NCBI GenBank assembly: GCA_016124795.1
Contig: WGNB01000002.1
Coordinates: forward strand, 1 to 55,983
Origin: Rhodopseudomonas sp.
GTDB lineage: Bacteria; Pseudomonadota; Alphaproteobacteria; Rhizobiales; Xanthobacteraceae
Reading direction: 5' to 3'
Length of the DNA stretch: 55,983 bases
Part shown: positions 8,147-17,076 of the stretch, in pieces
Layout: each line of letters opens with the position of its first letter
Position numbering within the stretch: position 1 is the stretch's first letter
Translations under genes and position numbers: made by a program
The notes under the pieces: model-generated
What the model saw: only the letters and a program-made list of their open reading frames with translations
The model's database searches: none
What the model was told of the DNA's origin: nothing

Positions 8147-10218
8147 AGCGCGGACGCCTCATCCTGGCGGCATTGGCTGGCGCGGTCGTCGTGACCGTCG
8201 CCGCCTGCGCCGGATGGGTCTATGCGCTGGGTCCGGCGCCGCTTGGCCGTCATCTTGAATTGTCGCATACGGTGGTCGACCGTGACGGTCGCCTGTTGCG
8301 GGCTTACGCCACCACGGAGGGCCGCTGGCGATTGCCGGCCACCGTCGAGGATGTCGATCCGCGGTTTCTCAAATTGCTGTTCGCCTACGAGGACAAGCGC
8401 TTTTATCGTCATCATGGCGTTGACGTTTACGCCATGGCGCGGGCGGCGTTTCAGTTGCTGACGCAGCGCGAGATTGTCTCCGGCGGCAGTACCCTGACGA
8501 TGCAGGTGGCGCGTCTCCTCGAGCCGCGCGAGCATCGCAGTTTCGGCGCCAAGCTGCGCCAGATCACGCGCGCGCTGGAACTGGAGCACGCGCTGAGCAA
8601 GACGCAGATCCTGTCGCTCTATCTGACGCTCGCGCCTTATGGTGGCAATCTCGAAGGCATCCGCGCGGCGTCCTCGGCCTATTTCGGCAAGGAGCCGAAG
8701 CGCCTCAGTCTGGCGGAATCGGCGTTGCTGGTAGCGTTGCCGCAATCGCCGGAATATCGGCGGCCGGATCGCTATCCGCAGCGCGCGCGCGCGGCCCGCG
8801 ATCGCGTGTTGGAGCGGGCCGTGGCGCAGGGCGTCATTCCGGCCGACGAGATCGGTCGTGCGCTTGAACAGCCGGTGCCGCATGCGCGTCAGGCGATGCC
8901 GACTTTCGCGCCGCATTCCGCCGATCATATCGTCGCACTTGAACCCGACCGCCGTGTTCACCGGCTGACGATCGACCGGATGTTGCAGGCCAAACTGGAG
9001 GCGCTGGCGCGGGAGCGGGCGCACGCCATGGGCCCGTTGATCTCGGTTGCCATTCTCGCTGTCGACAATGCCAGCGGCGAGGTCATGGCGCGGGTCGGCT
9101 CGGCGGATTTCTTCGACGCGCGCCGCGCCGGTCAGGTCGACATGACGCAAAGTTTGCGTTCGCCCGGTTCGACACTGAAGCCGTTCATCTATGGTCTGGG
9201 TTTCGAGGACGGGTTGGTTCACCCCGAGACCTTGATCGACGACAGTCCGGTGCGCTTCGGCGGCTATCGGCCGGAGAATTTCGATCTGACCTTTCAGGGC
9301 ACGGTGACAGTGCGACGTGCACTGCAATTGTCGCTCAATGTGCCGGCGATCGCGGTGCTCAACCGGGTCGGCGTTAATCGTCTGAGCGCGCGGTTGCGCG
9401 CGGCAGGTGCCGCGCTGGTGCTGCCGCAGGGCGAAGCGCCAGGGCTGGCGATGGGGCTTGGCGGCGTCGGCATCAGCCTCAACGATCTGGTGATGCTGTA
9501 TGCGGGGCTGGCGCGTGGTGGGCAGACCCTGGCGTTGCAGGAGCGGACCGAAGAGTTGACGGAGGGGCGGGCGGCGGCCGAACGGCCGTCGCATCGGCTG
9601 CTCGATCCGGTCGCCGCCTGGTATGTCGGCAATGTGCTGATCGGTGCGCCGCCGCCGGTCAATGCGCCGCATGGCCGGATCGCGTTCAAGACCGGCACGT
9701 CCTATGGCTATCGCGACGCCTGGGCGATCGGCTTTGATGGCCGCATGACCATCGGCGTCTGGGTCGGACAGCCGGACGGCGCGCCAGTGCCCGGTCTGGT
9801 CGGGCGTGCCAGTGCCGCGCCGATCCTGTTCGATGCTTTCGCCCGTTCCGGGTTGACGCCGGTGCCGCTGCCGCCTGCGCCAAAGGGGGCGGTGATCGCC
9901 ACCACCGGCCAGTTGCCGCCGCCGCTTCGGCGTTTCAACGATGGCAGCGGCCGGATATCGGCCATCGAGCCGCCCCGCATCATGTTTCCGCCCGATGGCG
10001 CCCGGCTGGAGCTGTCCGGTGGCCGTAAACCCGATCCGGTGGCGTTGAAGATCGCCGGCGGCGCGGCGCCTTTGACGGTGATGGTTAATGGTGTCGTGTT
10101 ACCGTCGCGGGGCAGCCGTCGCAGCCTGTTTTTTCAACCGGATGGGCCGGGTTTTGTCCGTTTGACGGTGATGGACGCCCGCGGCGGCGCTGACAGCGTG
10201 GTGGTCCGCGTCCAATGA
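8143..10218 (+). CDS. pbpC: Penicillin-binding protein 1C
   Basis: A 691-residue bifunctional peptidoglycan synthase. An N-terminal membrane anchor (about residues 5-27) precedes a GT51 glycosyltransferase domain with EDKRFYRHHGVD and the GGSTLTMQ motif. The transpeptidase domain carries the active-site S343-T-L-K346, S397-L-N and K516-T-G-T, all three classical motifs. The last 90 residues match the BiPBP_C domain found at the end of PBP1C proteins. Its start overlaps the macroglobulin gene by four bases, implying translational coupling. In the known pair the macroglobulin is thought to guard the periplasm after wall breach while PBP1C repairs the wall. Confidence 0.95.
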   Translation: MKRGRLILAALAGAVVVTVAACAGWVYALGPAPLGRHLELSHTVVDRDGRLLRAYATTEGRWRLPATVEDVDPRFLKLLFAYEDKRFYRHHGVDVYAMARAAFQLLTQREIVSGGSTLTMQVARLLEPREHRSFGAKLRQITRALELEHALSKTQILSLYLTLAPYGGNLEGIRAASSAYFGKEPKRLSLAESALLVALPQSPEYRRPDRYPQRARAARDRVLERAVAQGVIPADEIGRALEQPVPHARQAMPTFAPHSADHIVALEPDRRVHRLTIDRMLQAKLEALARERAHAMGPLISVAILAVDNASGEVMARVGSADFFDARRAGQVDMTQSLRSPGSTLKPFIYGLGFEDGLVHPETLIDDSPVRFGGYRPENFDLTFQGTVTVRRALQLSLNVPAIAVLNRVGVNRLSARLRAAGAALVLPQGEAPGLAMGLGGVGISLNDLVMLYAGLARGGQTLALQERTEELTEGRAAAERPSHRLLDPVAAWYVGNVLIGAPPPVNAPHGRIAFKTGTSYGYRDAWAIGFDGRMTIGVWVGQPDGAPVPGLVGRASAAPILFDAFARSGLTPVPLPPAPKGAVIATTGQLPPPLRRFNDGSGRISAIEPPRIMFPPDGARLELSGGRKPDPVALKIAGGAAPLTVMVNGVVLPSRGSRRSLFFQPDGPGFVRLTVMDARGGADSVVVRVQ

Positions 10219-10417
10219 GCGCGGCGGCAATGGCCTTGTGTCCACAGCCGGTGTTGCCGCGAAGCCGCTTGCCGGGGAAATGAAGTGGCCGGCCCTGTTT
10301 TTATCGGACAGCGCAAGCTAATCAATTCATCTGACCTCCCAAAAAGCCATTTCGGCCGGGATCGGACAAGGCCGGTCGATAGCGGTCCCGGATCAACGGA
10401 AGCGATCAGTAGCCATC

Positions 10418-12139
10418 ATGAGTACGACCACCGATAACACGCAGCGATCTTCCGTTTCGGCGCGTGGCTTGGCCACGGCGCTGGATTTTGCGACTGCGTC
10501 GCATTGGCGTGCCGTCGCTCTGCTGGTCGGTTTTTGCGTGATCGCCTTCCTGCCGGGCTTTTTCCAGATTCCGCCGGTCGATCGCGACGAGGCGCGGTTC
10601 GCGCAGGCGACCAAGCAGATGGTCGAGCGCGGCGAATATGTCGATATCCGCTTCCAGGACGAGGTCCGCTACAAGAAGCCGGTCGGCATTTACTGGTTGC
10701 AGGCCGCTGCCGTGAAGACCGCCGAGGCGTTCGGCATGTCGAATGCCCGTACTACGATCTGGCTCTATCGGCTGCCGTCGTTGTTCGGAGCGACAGGGGC
10801 GGTGCTTCTGACTTATTGGGCCGCACTGGCCTTCGTCTCGCGCCGCACGGCGTTGCTTGCCGGTCTGATGATGGCGAGTTCGGTGCTGCTCGGCGTCGAG
10901 GCGCGTCTGGCCAAGACCGATGCCACGCTGCTGATGTTCTGCGTGGCGGCGATGGGTGCGATGGCGCGAATCTATCTGAGTTGCCGGCGCACGCCGGAGC
11001 GCCGCATCGAATGGCCGATGCCGGCCTTGTTGTGGACTGCAGCGGCCGGCGGCGTGCTGATCAAGGGGCCGTTGATCCTGATGTTCATCGGGCTGACCGC
11101 GATCACCCTGTCGATTGCCGATCGCTCGCTGCGCTGGATCAGACAACTGCGGCTGTTGCCCGGTTTGCTCTGGATGCTGTTGCTGGTGTCGCCCTGGTTC
11201 ATCGCGATCGTACTGAAATCCGGCGACAGCTTTTTCGCGCAGTCGCTCGGGCATGACATGTTCGACAAGATCACCAGCGGGCAGGAGGCGCATGGCGCGC
11301 CGCCCGGTCTTTATCTGGTGTTGTTCTGGGTGACCTTCTGGCCGGGCTCGGTGCTGGCGGCGATCGCAACACCGACGATCTGGAAGGCGCGGCGCGAACC
11401 GGGCGCGCGGTTTCTGTTGGCCTGGTTGATTCCGTCCTGGATCGTGTTCGAAGCGGTAATGACCAAGCTGCCGCATTATGTGCTGCCGCTCTATCCGGCG
11501 ATTGCGATTTTGATCGCCGGCATTGTCGAAGGCAAAGGCCTGTCGAAGAACCGTTGGCTGCTGCCCGGCACCGCCGGCTGGTTCATCTTTCCCAGCGTCA
11601 TTGCGATTGCCGTGCCGGTCGGCTTCTTCATGCTCAATCGTGACCTCGGGTTGCTGGCCTGGCCGTCGGCCGCCGCGGCGGTGATCCTTGGCCTGTTTGC
11701 CTGGTGGCTTTACGAGGTCGACGGCGCTGAACGATCGTTGTTGCGGGGGATGGCGGCGTCGGTCTGCGTCGCGGTCACAGTCTATGCCGTGGCATTTCCG
11801 TTGCTGCCGGCCTTGTTTCCGAGCGCCTTGGTCGCCGCCGAGGTTCATGCCGCCGGCTGCCCGCGGCCGCAGTTGGCGTCGACTTATGCCTATCAGGAAC
11901 CGAGCCTTGTCTTCCTGCTCGGCACCGATACCCGTTTCACGGACGGTGCCGGCGCGGCCGAGTTCATGAATGGCGGGCCGTGCCGTTTCGCCCTGGTCGA
12001 TGCGCGCAGCGAGCGCGGCTTTGTCCAGCGCGCCAATGCGGTGGGTTTGCGTTACACGCTGAGTCAGCGGATCGACGGCTTCAACATCAGTAACGGCAAG
12101 CCCTTTGCGATGACCGTGTTCCGGCCGGCGGCGCCATGA
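10418..12139 (+). CDS. GT39/ArnT-like membrane glycosyltransferase
   Basis: A 573-residue multi-spanning inner-membrane protein of the ArnT/PMT (GT39/GT83) superfamily, which moves a sugar from a polyprenyl-phosphate donor to an acceptor on the periplasmic face. The first periplasmic loop has the catalytic DRDEARFAQATK motif and YKKPVGIYWLQ, both typical of ArnT-like transferases. About ten to twelve hydrophobic segments follow, then a soluble C-terminal part from about residue 465. The next gene overlaps by four bases, and a GT2 synthase and a LABN protein follow, so the substrate is probably a sugar built as a polyprenyl-phosphate and added to lipid A or another envelope lipid. The sugar itself cannot be told. 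Confidence 0.88.
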   Translation: MSTTTDNTQRSSVSARGLATALDFATASHWRAVALLVGFCVIAFLPGFFQIPPVDRDEARFAQATKQMVERGEYVDIRFQDEVRYKKPVGIYWLQAAAVKTAEAFGMSNARTTIWLYRLPSLFGATGAVLLTYWAALAFVSRRTALLAGLMMASSVLLGVEARLAKTDATLLMFCVAAMGAMARIYLSCRRTPERRIEWPMPALLWTAAAGGVLIKGPLILMFIGLTAITLSIADRSLRWIRQLRLLPGLLWMLLLVSPWFIAIVLKSGDSFFAQSLGHDMFDKITSGQEAHGAPPGLYLVLFWVTFWPGSVLAAIATPTIWKARREPGARFLLAWLIPSWIVFEAVMTKLPHYVLPLYPAIAILIAGIVEGKGLSKNRWLLPGTAGWFIFPSVIAIAVPVGFFMLNRDLGLLAWPSAAAAVILGLFAWWLYEVDGAERSLLRGMAASVCVAVTVYAVAFPLLPALFPSALVAAEVHAAGCPRPQLASTYAYQEPSLVFLLGTDTRFTDGAGAAEFMNGGPCRFALVDARSERGFVQRANAVGLRYTLSQRIDGFNISNGKPFAMTVFRPAAP

Positions 12140-13017
12140 CGGACGCCTTCAATGGTGGCCGGGGTCGTGGCTTGATGGCTGTCCTGCTGTCGGCACTGAG
12201 GCGCAGTTTGACGACGGCCGGCCTGGCGCTACAGCGCTTGATGCGACCGCGCGGTCGCGGCCGGGGTTTTCCCTGGCCGACGGCTTTTCCCTGGCAACGC
12301 GAGCCGAAGCGGCTGGTCGTCGCGGCCGCCATCGTGCTCGCGGTTTTTGTCGCCGGCATGGTCTTGATCGATGCGCCGATCTCGCGCGCGGTCGGTCATC
12401 TCCCGGTCTGGCTGGTGCGGTTTTTCGACTGGGTCACCGATTTCGGAAAATCGGGCTGGTTCCTGTGGCCGCTAGGGCTGCTGTTCCTGGCGTTGGCGTC
12501 GCTACCGCGCGGCGGTTTGACGCCGATGGCGCAACGGGTGCTGGCGGCCTTGATGGTGCGGGTGGGCTTCCTGTTCGTCGCGATCGGCGTGCCCGGGCTG
12601 TTTGCCTCGATCGTCAAGAACATGATCGGGCGGGCGCGGCCGTTCGTGGGCGGCACGCTCAATCCATATCTGTTCGACCCGTTTCACTGGGCGCCGGCGT
12701 TTGCCAGCCTGCCATCCGGTCATTCCACCACCGGTTTCTCCGTGCTGGCGGCTTTCGGCTGCCTGTGGCCGCGGGCGCGGACCAATCTGCTCATCTATGC
12801 CCTGGTGATCGCGGCCAGCCGGATCGTGGTGCGGGCCCATTATCCGACCGATGTCGCGGCCGGGGCGCTGGTCGGAATCGTCGGCGTTCTGCTGGTGCGG
12901 CGCTGGTTTGCCCTGCAGGGCCTGGGCTTTGCGATCGCGGCCGATGGCCAATTGCGGCAATTCCCCGGTCCCTCGGTTCGCCGGATCAAATCGGTTGCCC
13001 GCGAGCTGTTGGCTTAA
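12136..13017 (+). CDS. PAP2-family membrane phosphatase
   Basis: A 293-residue protein with a basic N-terminus and about five or six membrane segments. The three phosphatase motifs of the PAP2 family are complete: KNMIGRARP starting at Lys161, PSGH with His196, and SRIVVRAHYPTD with His235 and Asp239. Such enzymes hydrolyse lipid phosphates such as undecaprenyl pyrophosphate or lipid A 1- or 4'-phosphate. The four-base ATGA overlap with the GT39 gene implies one operon. Phosphate removal could recycle the polyprenyl carrier or open a lipid A position for the sugar; the sequence does not decide. PAP2 proteins of this size are common; the N-terminal 60 residues are unassigned. Confidence 0.9.
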   Translation: MTDAFNGGRGRGLMAVLLSALRRSLTTAGLALQRLMRPRGRGRGFPWPTAFPWQREPKRLVVAAAIVLAVFVAGMVLIDAPISRAVGHLPVWLVRFFDWVTDFGKSGWFLWPLGLLFLALASLPRGGLTPMAQRVLAALMVRVGFLFVAIGVPGLFASIVKNMIGRARPFVGGTLNPYLFDPFHWAPAFASLPSGHSTTGFSVLAAFGCLWPRARTNLLIYALVIAASRIVVRAHYPTDVAAGALVGIVGVLLVRRWFALQGLGFAIAADGQLRQFPGPSVRRIKSVARELLA

Positions 13018-13127
13018 TAAAGAGCACGGCGGGAATGGCCACTGGTCCGGTCGTCGGTTCGGCGGCGGGAGCGGTATTGGCGCCGGATCGGCGCGGCGGC
13101 GCGGGCCGCGACAGGATCGATAAAACG

Positions 13128-13856
13128 ATGAATGTGAATAATCCGGCCGTGTCGGTGGTGGTTCCGGTCCGCAACGAGGCCGGTAATGTCGCGGGGCTGG
13201 TGGCGGAGATTGCCACGGCCCTCGACGGCCAATGGCCCTTCGAGGTGGTCTACGTCAATGACGGATCGACCGACGGCACCGAGGCCGAACTGCGGCGGCT
13301 GATGGCCCTGCACCCGTGGCTGCGTCAGTTACGCCATGCCAGGTCCTGCGGCCAGTCGGCCGCGGTGCGGTCCGGCGTCTCGGCCGCGCGCGCGCCGCTG
13401 GTCGCAACGCTTGACGGCGATGGCCAGAACGACCCGGCTTTTATTCCAGCCATGCTGCGGCTTTTGGAGGCCGATCCGAAAATCGGTCTGGTCGCCGGCC
13501 AGCGGGTGGGACGCAAGGCGTCCGGCTTCAAGAAAATGCAATCGCGGATCGCCAATGCGGTGCGCGGCGCGGTGCTGCGCGACGGTACGCGCGACACCGG
13601 CTGCGGGTTGAAAGCGTTCCGGCGCGCGGCGTTTCTCGGTTTGCCCTATTTTGACGGGCTGCACCGGTTCCTGCCGGCGTTGATCAAGCGCGACGGTTTC
13701 ACCATCGGTTACGTCGACGTGGTCGACCGGCCGCGCGGCGCCGGCGTGTCGAACTACGGCATGTGGGACCGGCTCTGGGTCGGCATTCTCGATCTGGCCG
13801 GGGTTTGGTGGCTGATCCGCCGCAGGAAGCGAGTGCCGGAGGTTTCGGAAACCTGA
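13128..13856 (+). CDS. GT2 glycosyltransferase, polyprenyl-phosphate sugar synthase-like
   Basis: A 242-residue GT2-family enzyme resembling dolichol-phosphate mannose synthase and ArnC. It has VSVVVPVRNEAGNV at the N-terminus, YVNDGSTDGT for nucleotide-sugar binding, and LDGDGQNDP as the metal-binding aspartate motif. The C-terminus has one weak hydrophobic stretch (about 213-228) rather than the two strong membrane helices of ArnC, so it resembles the soluble or peripherally bound class. It would charge a polyprenyl phosphate with a sugar for the GT39 enzyme encoded upstream. The ATG at 13128 places the start right before the conserved domain; a longer in-frame N-terminus without domain content is possible. 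Confidence 0.9.
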   Translation: MNVNNPAVSVVVPVRNEAGNVAGLVAEIATALDGQWPFEVVYVNDGSTDGTEAELRRLMALHPWLRQLRHARSCGQSAAVRSGVSAARAPLVATLDGDGQNDPAFIPAMLRLLEADPKIGLVAGQRVGRKASGFKKMQSRIANAVRGAVLRDGTRDTGCGLKAFRRAAFLGLPYFDGLHRFLPALIKRDGFTIGYVDVVDRPRGAGVSNYGMWDRLWVGILDLAGVWWLIRRRKRVPEVSET

Positions 13857-14011
13857 GCCGGGCGGTCGCGGCGCGAACGGGCCGTCCGCGAGCCGACGAA
13901 CGGCCATGGAATAGCCCCAAGCCGGTTCCATCGCTGGCGGCATCCGCGCGATCAACGTCGCTTACGACATCTCTTCAGAAGCTGCATTCTTCGTCATTTG
14001 GGAAACACACA

Positions 14012-14341
14012 ATGCTGGTCGATATCACGCACGCCGTTGGCGGTTATTTGCAGGATGTCTTTATCGTCAACGCCGACTGGGGCATCATCCTTGGTTATGT
14101 CGCGCAGTTTCTGTTCGCAATGCGTTTCGTGGTGCAATGGATCGCCTCCGAGCGGGCCGGCAAGAGCGTGGTGCCGACGGCGTTCTGGGTGTTCTCGATT
14201 GGCGGCGGCTTCATGCTGTTGGGCTATGCGCTTTATCGCAAGGACCCGGTTTTCATTCTCGGCCAAGGCTTCGGCGTTTTTGTTTATCTGCGCAATCTGC
14301 AATTCGTTCTGCGCAGCGGCGGGCAGGGCGCGCCGGCGTGA
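14012..14341 (+). CDS. LABN-domain small membrane protein
   Basis: A 109-residue protein with three hydrophobic segments (about 24-40, 58-75 and 82-98). It matches the lipid-A-disaccharide synthase N-terminal (LABN) family of stand-alone membrane proteins: YVAQFLFAMRFVVQWIASE, VVPTAFWVFSIGG, and YRKDPVFILGQGFGVFVY with RNLQF. The biochemical role of this family is not settled. It often sits beside GT2 and GT39 genes, as here, and is suspected to help present or flip a polyprenyl-linked sugar. It is the last gene of the glycosylation cassette. An in-frame extension to 13763 has no support. Confidence 0.88.
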   Translation: MLVDITHAVGGYLQDVFIVNADWGIILGYVAQFLFAMRFVVQWIASERAGKSVVPTAFWVFSIGGGFMLLGYALYRKDPVFILGQGFGVFVYLRNLQFVLRSGGQGAPA

Positions 14342-14691
14342 CAATATGACAGCGGATGGCGGCCAAGCAGGGCTTGCATTTCAGAGCGCGGCTTTTGTGA
14401 TGATTGAGCGCCGGCGGTGAGGCGGCCCCGCTTTTGTGAGGTCGGGTCGGCCTTGGCCACTGCGATGACGCCATGGCGCCGTGAACCCGTTTTATCGGCC
14501 CGAATATTGTCGCCTTCGCCGGTAACCCCTTGACCTTGTGCTCCGATCGTTCTGAGATGCGTCGCAAGAGCGGAGCTTGGGGATTTGCCAGGGGCCGGGG
14601 CGGCTGACGTGCGGTCGCATGGCCTTTCTGGGGAACGTGGTTGATCCCGGGAATAGCGTCGCACATTAACACGCACGGATGAGGCCGCACG
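14342..14691. other. Intergenic region upstream of aapJ
   Basis: About 350 bases with no supportable gene. It should contain the end of the glycosylation transcript and the aap promoter. Two copies of GCTTTTGTGA (14391-14400 and 14430-14439) lie 39 bases apart; the second follows a tiny GCGG-CC-CCGC stem and could be a weak terminator. I looked for a sigma-54 site (GG-N10-GC with the expected context) and found none convincing. Confidence 0.5.
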
Positions 14692-15702
14692 ATGAAACGT
14701 ATTGCAATTCTCCTCGCACTTGCTGGCATTTTTGTCTCGCAAGGCGCTTCCGCCCAGACGCTCAAGACTGTCAAAGACCGGGGTATTCTGAACTGCGGCT
14801 CGAACGGGACCTTGGCTGGCTTCGGTTTGCCCGACGCGCAGGGCAAATGGACGGGCCTTGATGTCGACGTTTGCCGTGCGGTCGCCGCCGCGATCTTCAA
14901 CGATGCCACCAAGGTGAAATTTGTCGCCTTGACCGCCAAGGACCGCTTCACCGCCTTGCAGTCCGGCGAAGTCGATCTGCTGGTGCGCAACACCACCTGG
15001 ACCTCGTCGCGCGACACTTCGCTGGGTCTCAACTTCACCGGCGTCGACTACTATGACGGCCAGGGCTTCCTGGTCCGCAAGTCGCTCAAGGTCAATTCGG
15101 CGCTCGAACTCGGCGAAGCTTCGGTCTGCGTGCAACAGGGCACAACCACCGAGCTCAACCTGGCCGACTATTTCCGCGCCCATAACATGAAGCTCAAGAC
15201 CGTCACCTTCGCCACCGCCAACGAGGCGGTGAAAGCCTATGATGCCGGGCGCTGCGATTCCTACACCAGCGATGCCTCCGCGCTTTATGGCGAGCGGCTG
15301 CGGCTGGCCAATTCCAACGATCACATCGTGTTGCCGGAGATCATCTCGAAGGAGCCGCTCGGTCCGGCCGTGCGCCATGGCGACGACCAGTGGTTTGATA
15401 TCGTCAAGTGGGTGCTGTTCGCGATGATCAACGCCGAAGAAGCCGGCGTGACCTCGAAAAACGTCGATGAGATGCTGAAATCGACCAATCCGGACGTCAA
15501 GCGCCTGCTCGGCACCGAAGGCAGCTATGGCGAACAGCTTGGCCTGACCAAGGATTGGGCCGTGCGCATCGTCAAACTTGTGGGCAACTATGGCGAGGTG
15601 TTCGACCGGAACGTCGGCATGGGTTCGCCGCTCAAGATCGAACGCGGCTTGAACAAGCTGTGGAACAAGGGCGGCCTTCAGTACGCCCCGCCGGTCCGTT
15701 AA
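14692..15702 (+). CDS. aapJ: General L-amino acid ABC transporter, periplasmic binding protein
   Basis: A 336-residue binding protein of the AapJ/BztA family that captures many L-amino acids in the periplasm. A Sec signal ends near GASAQ (about residue 22). The mature part starts TLKTVKDRGILNCGSNG and continues with LDVDVCRAVAAAIF, FTALQSGEVDLLVRNTTWT and SLGLNFTGVDYYDGQGF, all typical of the family. Length is as expected. GGATGAGG stands seven bases before the ATG. It heads aapJQMP; a strong stem-loop follows the stop, consistent with higher expression than the permease genes. Confidence 0.96.
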   Translation: MKRIAILLALAGIFVSQGASAQTLKTVKDRGILNCGSNGTLAGFGLPDAQGKWTGLDVDVCRAVAAAIFNDATKVKFVALTAKDRFTALQSGEVDLLVRNTTWTSSRDTSLGLNFTGVDYYDGQGFLVRKSLKVNSALELGEASVCVQQGTTTELNLADYFRAHNMKLKTVTFATANEAVKAYDAGRCDSYTSDASALYGERLRLANSNDHIVLPEIISKEPLGPAVRHGDDQWFDIVKWVLFAMINAEEAGVTSKNVDEMLKSTNPDVKRLLGTEGSYGEQLGLTKDWAVRIVKLVGNYGEVFDRNVGMGSPLKIERGLNKLWNKGGLQYAPPVR

Positions 15703-15723
15703 GCGCGGCGTTGTTGATCCTGT

Positions 15724-15752
15724 GCTGCCGCGAAGTGGGGCTTCGCGGCAGC
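15724..15752 (+). other. Intercistronic stem-loop after aapJ
   Basis: A perfect 12-bp stem (GCTGCCGCGAAG with CTTCGCGGCAGC) closes a TGGGG loop. No T-run follows, so it is more likely an mRNA-stabilising or partial-termination element than a full terminator. It lies 21 bases after the aapJ stop and about 120 bases before aapQ, the place where binding-protein operons commonly carry such structures. Confidence 0.8.
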
Positions 15753-15875
15753 CGCTAACTTCTTGCCAGGGCGCGATCTTGGCCGGCGGGTAGCCGGTTC
15801 GGCACGGATCGTGCATTGGCCGATAAAGATATGAGGCGGACAAGACGGGCGCGTCAGTGACGCGAAGAGGGGTAA

Positions 15876-17066
15876 ATGTCGATTGATCTTCCGGCGGGCG
15901 ATCGGCCCGCGAAAGTCGCATTTTACAACGACCCCAAGGTCCGGAGCGTCGCCTATCAGGTCGCGCTGTGTATCGTCATCGGTGTTCTGGTCTATGGTGC
16001 GGCCAGCAACGCGATCGACAATCTGGAAAAGGCGCATATCGCCTCCGGTTTCGGCTTCTGGCACAACACCGCCGGTTTCGACATCAGCCAGACGCTCATT
16101 TCCTATTCGAACCTGTCCACCTATGGCCGCGCCTTTTGGGTCGGCCTGCTCAACACGCTGCTGGTGGCCGGCCTCGGCATCGTATTCGCGACCATCCTTG
16201 GATTCGTGGTCGGCATCGCGCGGCTGTCGACCAATTTTCTGGTCAGCAAGGCGGCGACCGGCTACGTCGAGACCATTCGCAACATTCCGCTGCTGCTGCA
16301 GTTGCTGTTCTGGTATAATGCCGTTCTTAAGGCGCTACCGTCTCTGCGCGAAAGCATCGTCATTCCGGGCGGCATCTTCCTGAACAATCGCGGCCTGTTC
16401 CTGCCGGCGCCGATTTTCAAGAATGGCTTTCTTTTTGTCCTGATCGCCTTTGTCATTGGCGTTGTCGTTTCGGTCGGCTTTTCCGTCTGGGCGCGCAAGC
16501 GCCAGGAGCGCACCGGCCAGCAGGCGCCGGTCTTCCTGACCACGCTGGCCTTGGTGGTTGGTCTGCCGGCCATCGTGCTGGTCGCGGCCGGCGTGCCGTT
16601 GGAATTCGCCTATCCCGAGGCGGGCCGCTTCAATATCACCGGCGGGCTCGAAGTGGTTCCGGAATTTGCCGCGCTTCTGTTCGGTCTGTCGATCTACACT
16701 GCCGCCTTCATTGCCGAAGTGGTGCGGGCCGGTATTACCTCGGTTTCGCGCGGCCAGACCGAGGCCGCATATTCGCTCGGTTTGCTGCCCGGGCCAACCT
16801 TGCGGCTCGTCGTGGTGCCGCAGGCGATGCGCGTGATCATTCCGCCGCTGACCAGCCAATACCTCAATCTGTTGAAGAACTCGTCGTTGGCGGTCGCGAT
16901 CGGCTATCCCGATCTGGTGCAGGTCTTCACCGGCACGGTCCTCAATCAGACCGGCCAGGCGCTCGAGGTCGTTGCCATCACCATGGCCGTGTACCTGAGC
17001 ATCAGCCTGTTCACGTCATTGGCGATGAATATCTACAACAGCCGCTTCGCACTGGTGGAAAGGTGA
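15876..17066 (+). CDS. aapQ: General L-amino acid ABC transporter, permease AapQ/BztB
   Basis: A 396-residue inner-membrane permease. A first membrane helix near residues 27-48 precedes SGFGFWHNTAGFDISQTL, a family signature. The type 1 transport core shows GLLNTLLVAGLGIVFATILG, VETIRNIPLLLQLLFWY, a long insert about residues 150-240 typical of AapQ, and the ATPase-contact EAA loop with EVVRAGITSVSRGQTEAAYSLG. It pairs with AapM to form the channel. AAGAGGGG lies seven bases before the ATG. The gap of ten bases to aapM shows co-transcription. Confidence 0.95.
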   Translation: MSIDLPAGDRPAKVAFYNDPKVRSVAYQVALCIVIGVLVYGAASNAIDNLEKAHIASGFGFWHNTAGFDISQTLISYSNLSTYGRAFWVGLLNTLLVAGLGIVFATILGFVVGIARLSTNFLVSKAATGYVETIRNIPLLLQLLFWYNAVLKALPSLRESIVIPGGIFLNNRGLFLPAPIFKNGFLFVLIAFVIGVVVSVGFSVWARKRQERTGQQAPVFLTTLALVVGLPAIVLVAAGVPLEFAYPEAGRFNITGGLEVVPEFAALLFGLSIYTAAFIAEVVRAGITSVSRGQTEAAYSLGLLPGPTLRLVVVPQAMRVIIPPLTSQYLNLLKNSSLAVAIGYPDLVQVFTGTVLNQTGQALEVVAITMAVYLSISLFTSLAMNIYNSRFALVER

Positions 17067-17076
17067 GGGCCTGACC

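Noticed and set aside
12465-13127. N-terminal extension of the GT2 gene over the PAP2 gene
   Set aside because: The extra 221 codons overlap the PAP2 gene in another frame and carry no domain; the GT2 domain starts right after ATG 13128.
14342-14691. Sigma-54 promoter for the aap operon
   Set aside because: I searched the gap for the GG-N10-GC pattern in suitable context and found no good match.
14284-15921. A 545-codon minus-strand frame over aapJ
   Set aside because: It is antisense to a clear binding-protein gene and has the repetitive Arg/Gly/Asp composition of a shadow frame.
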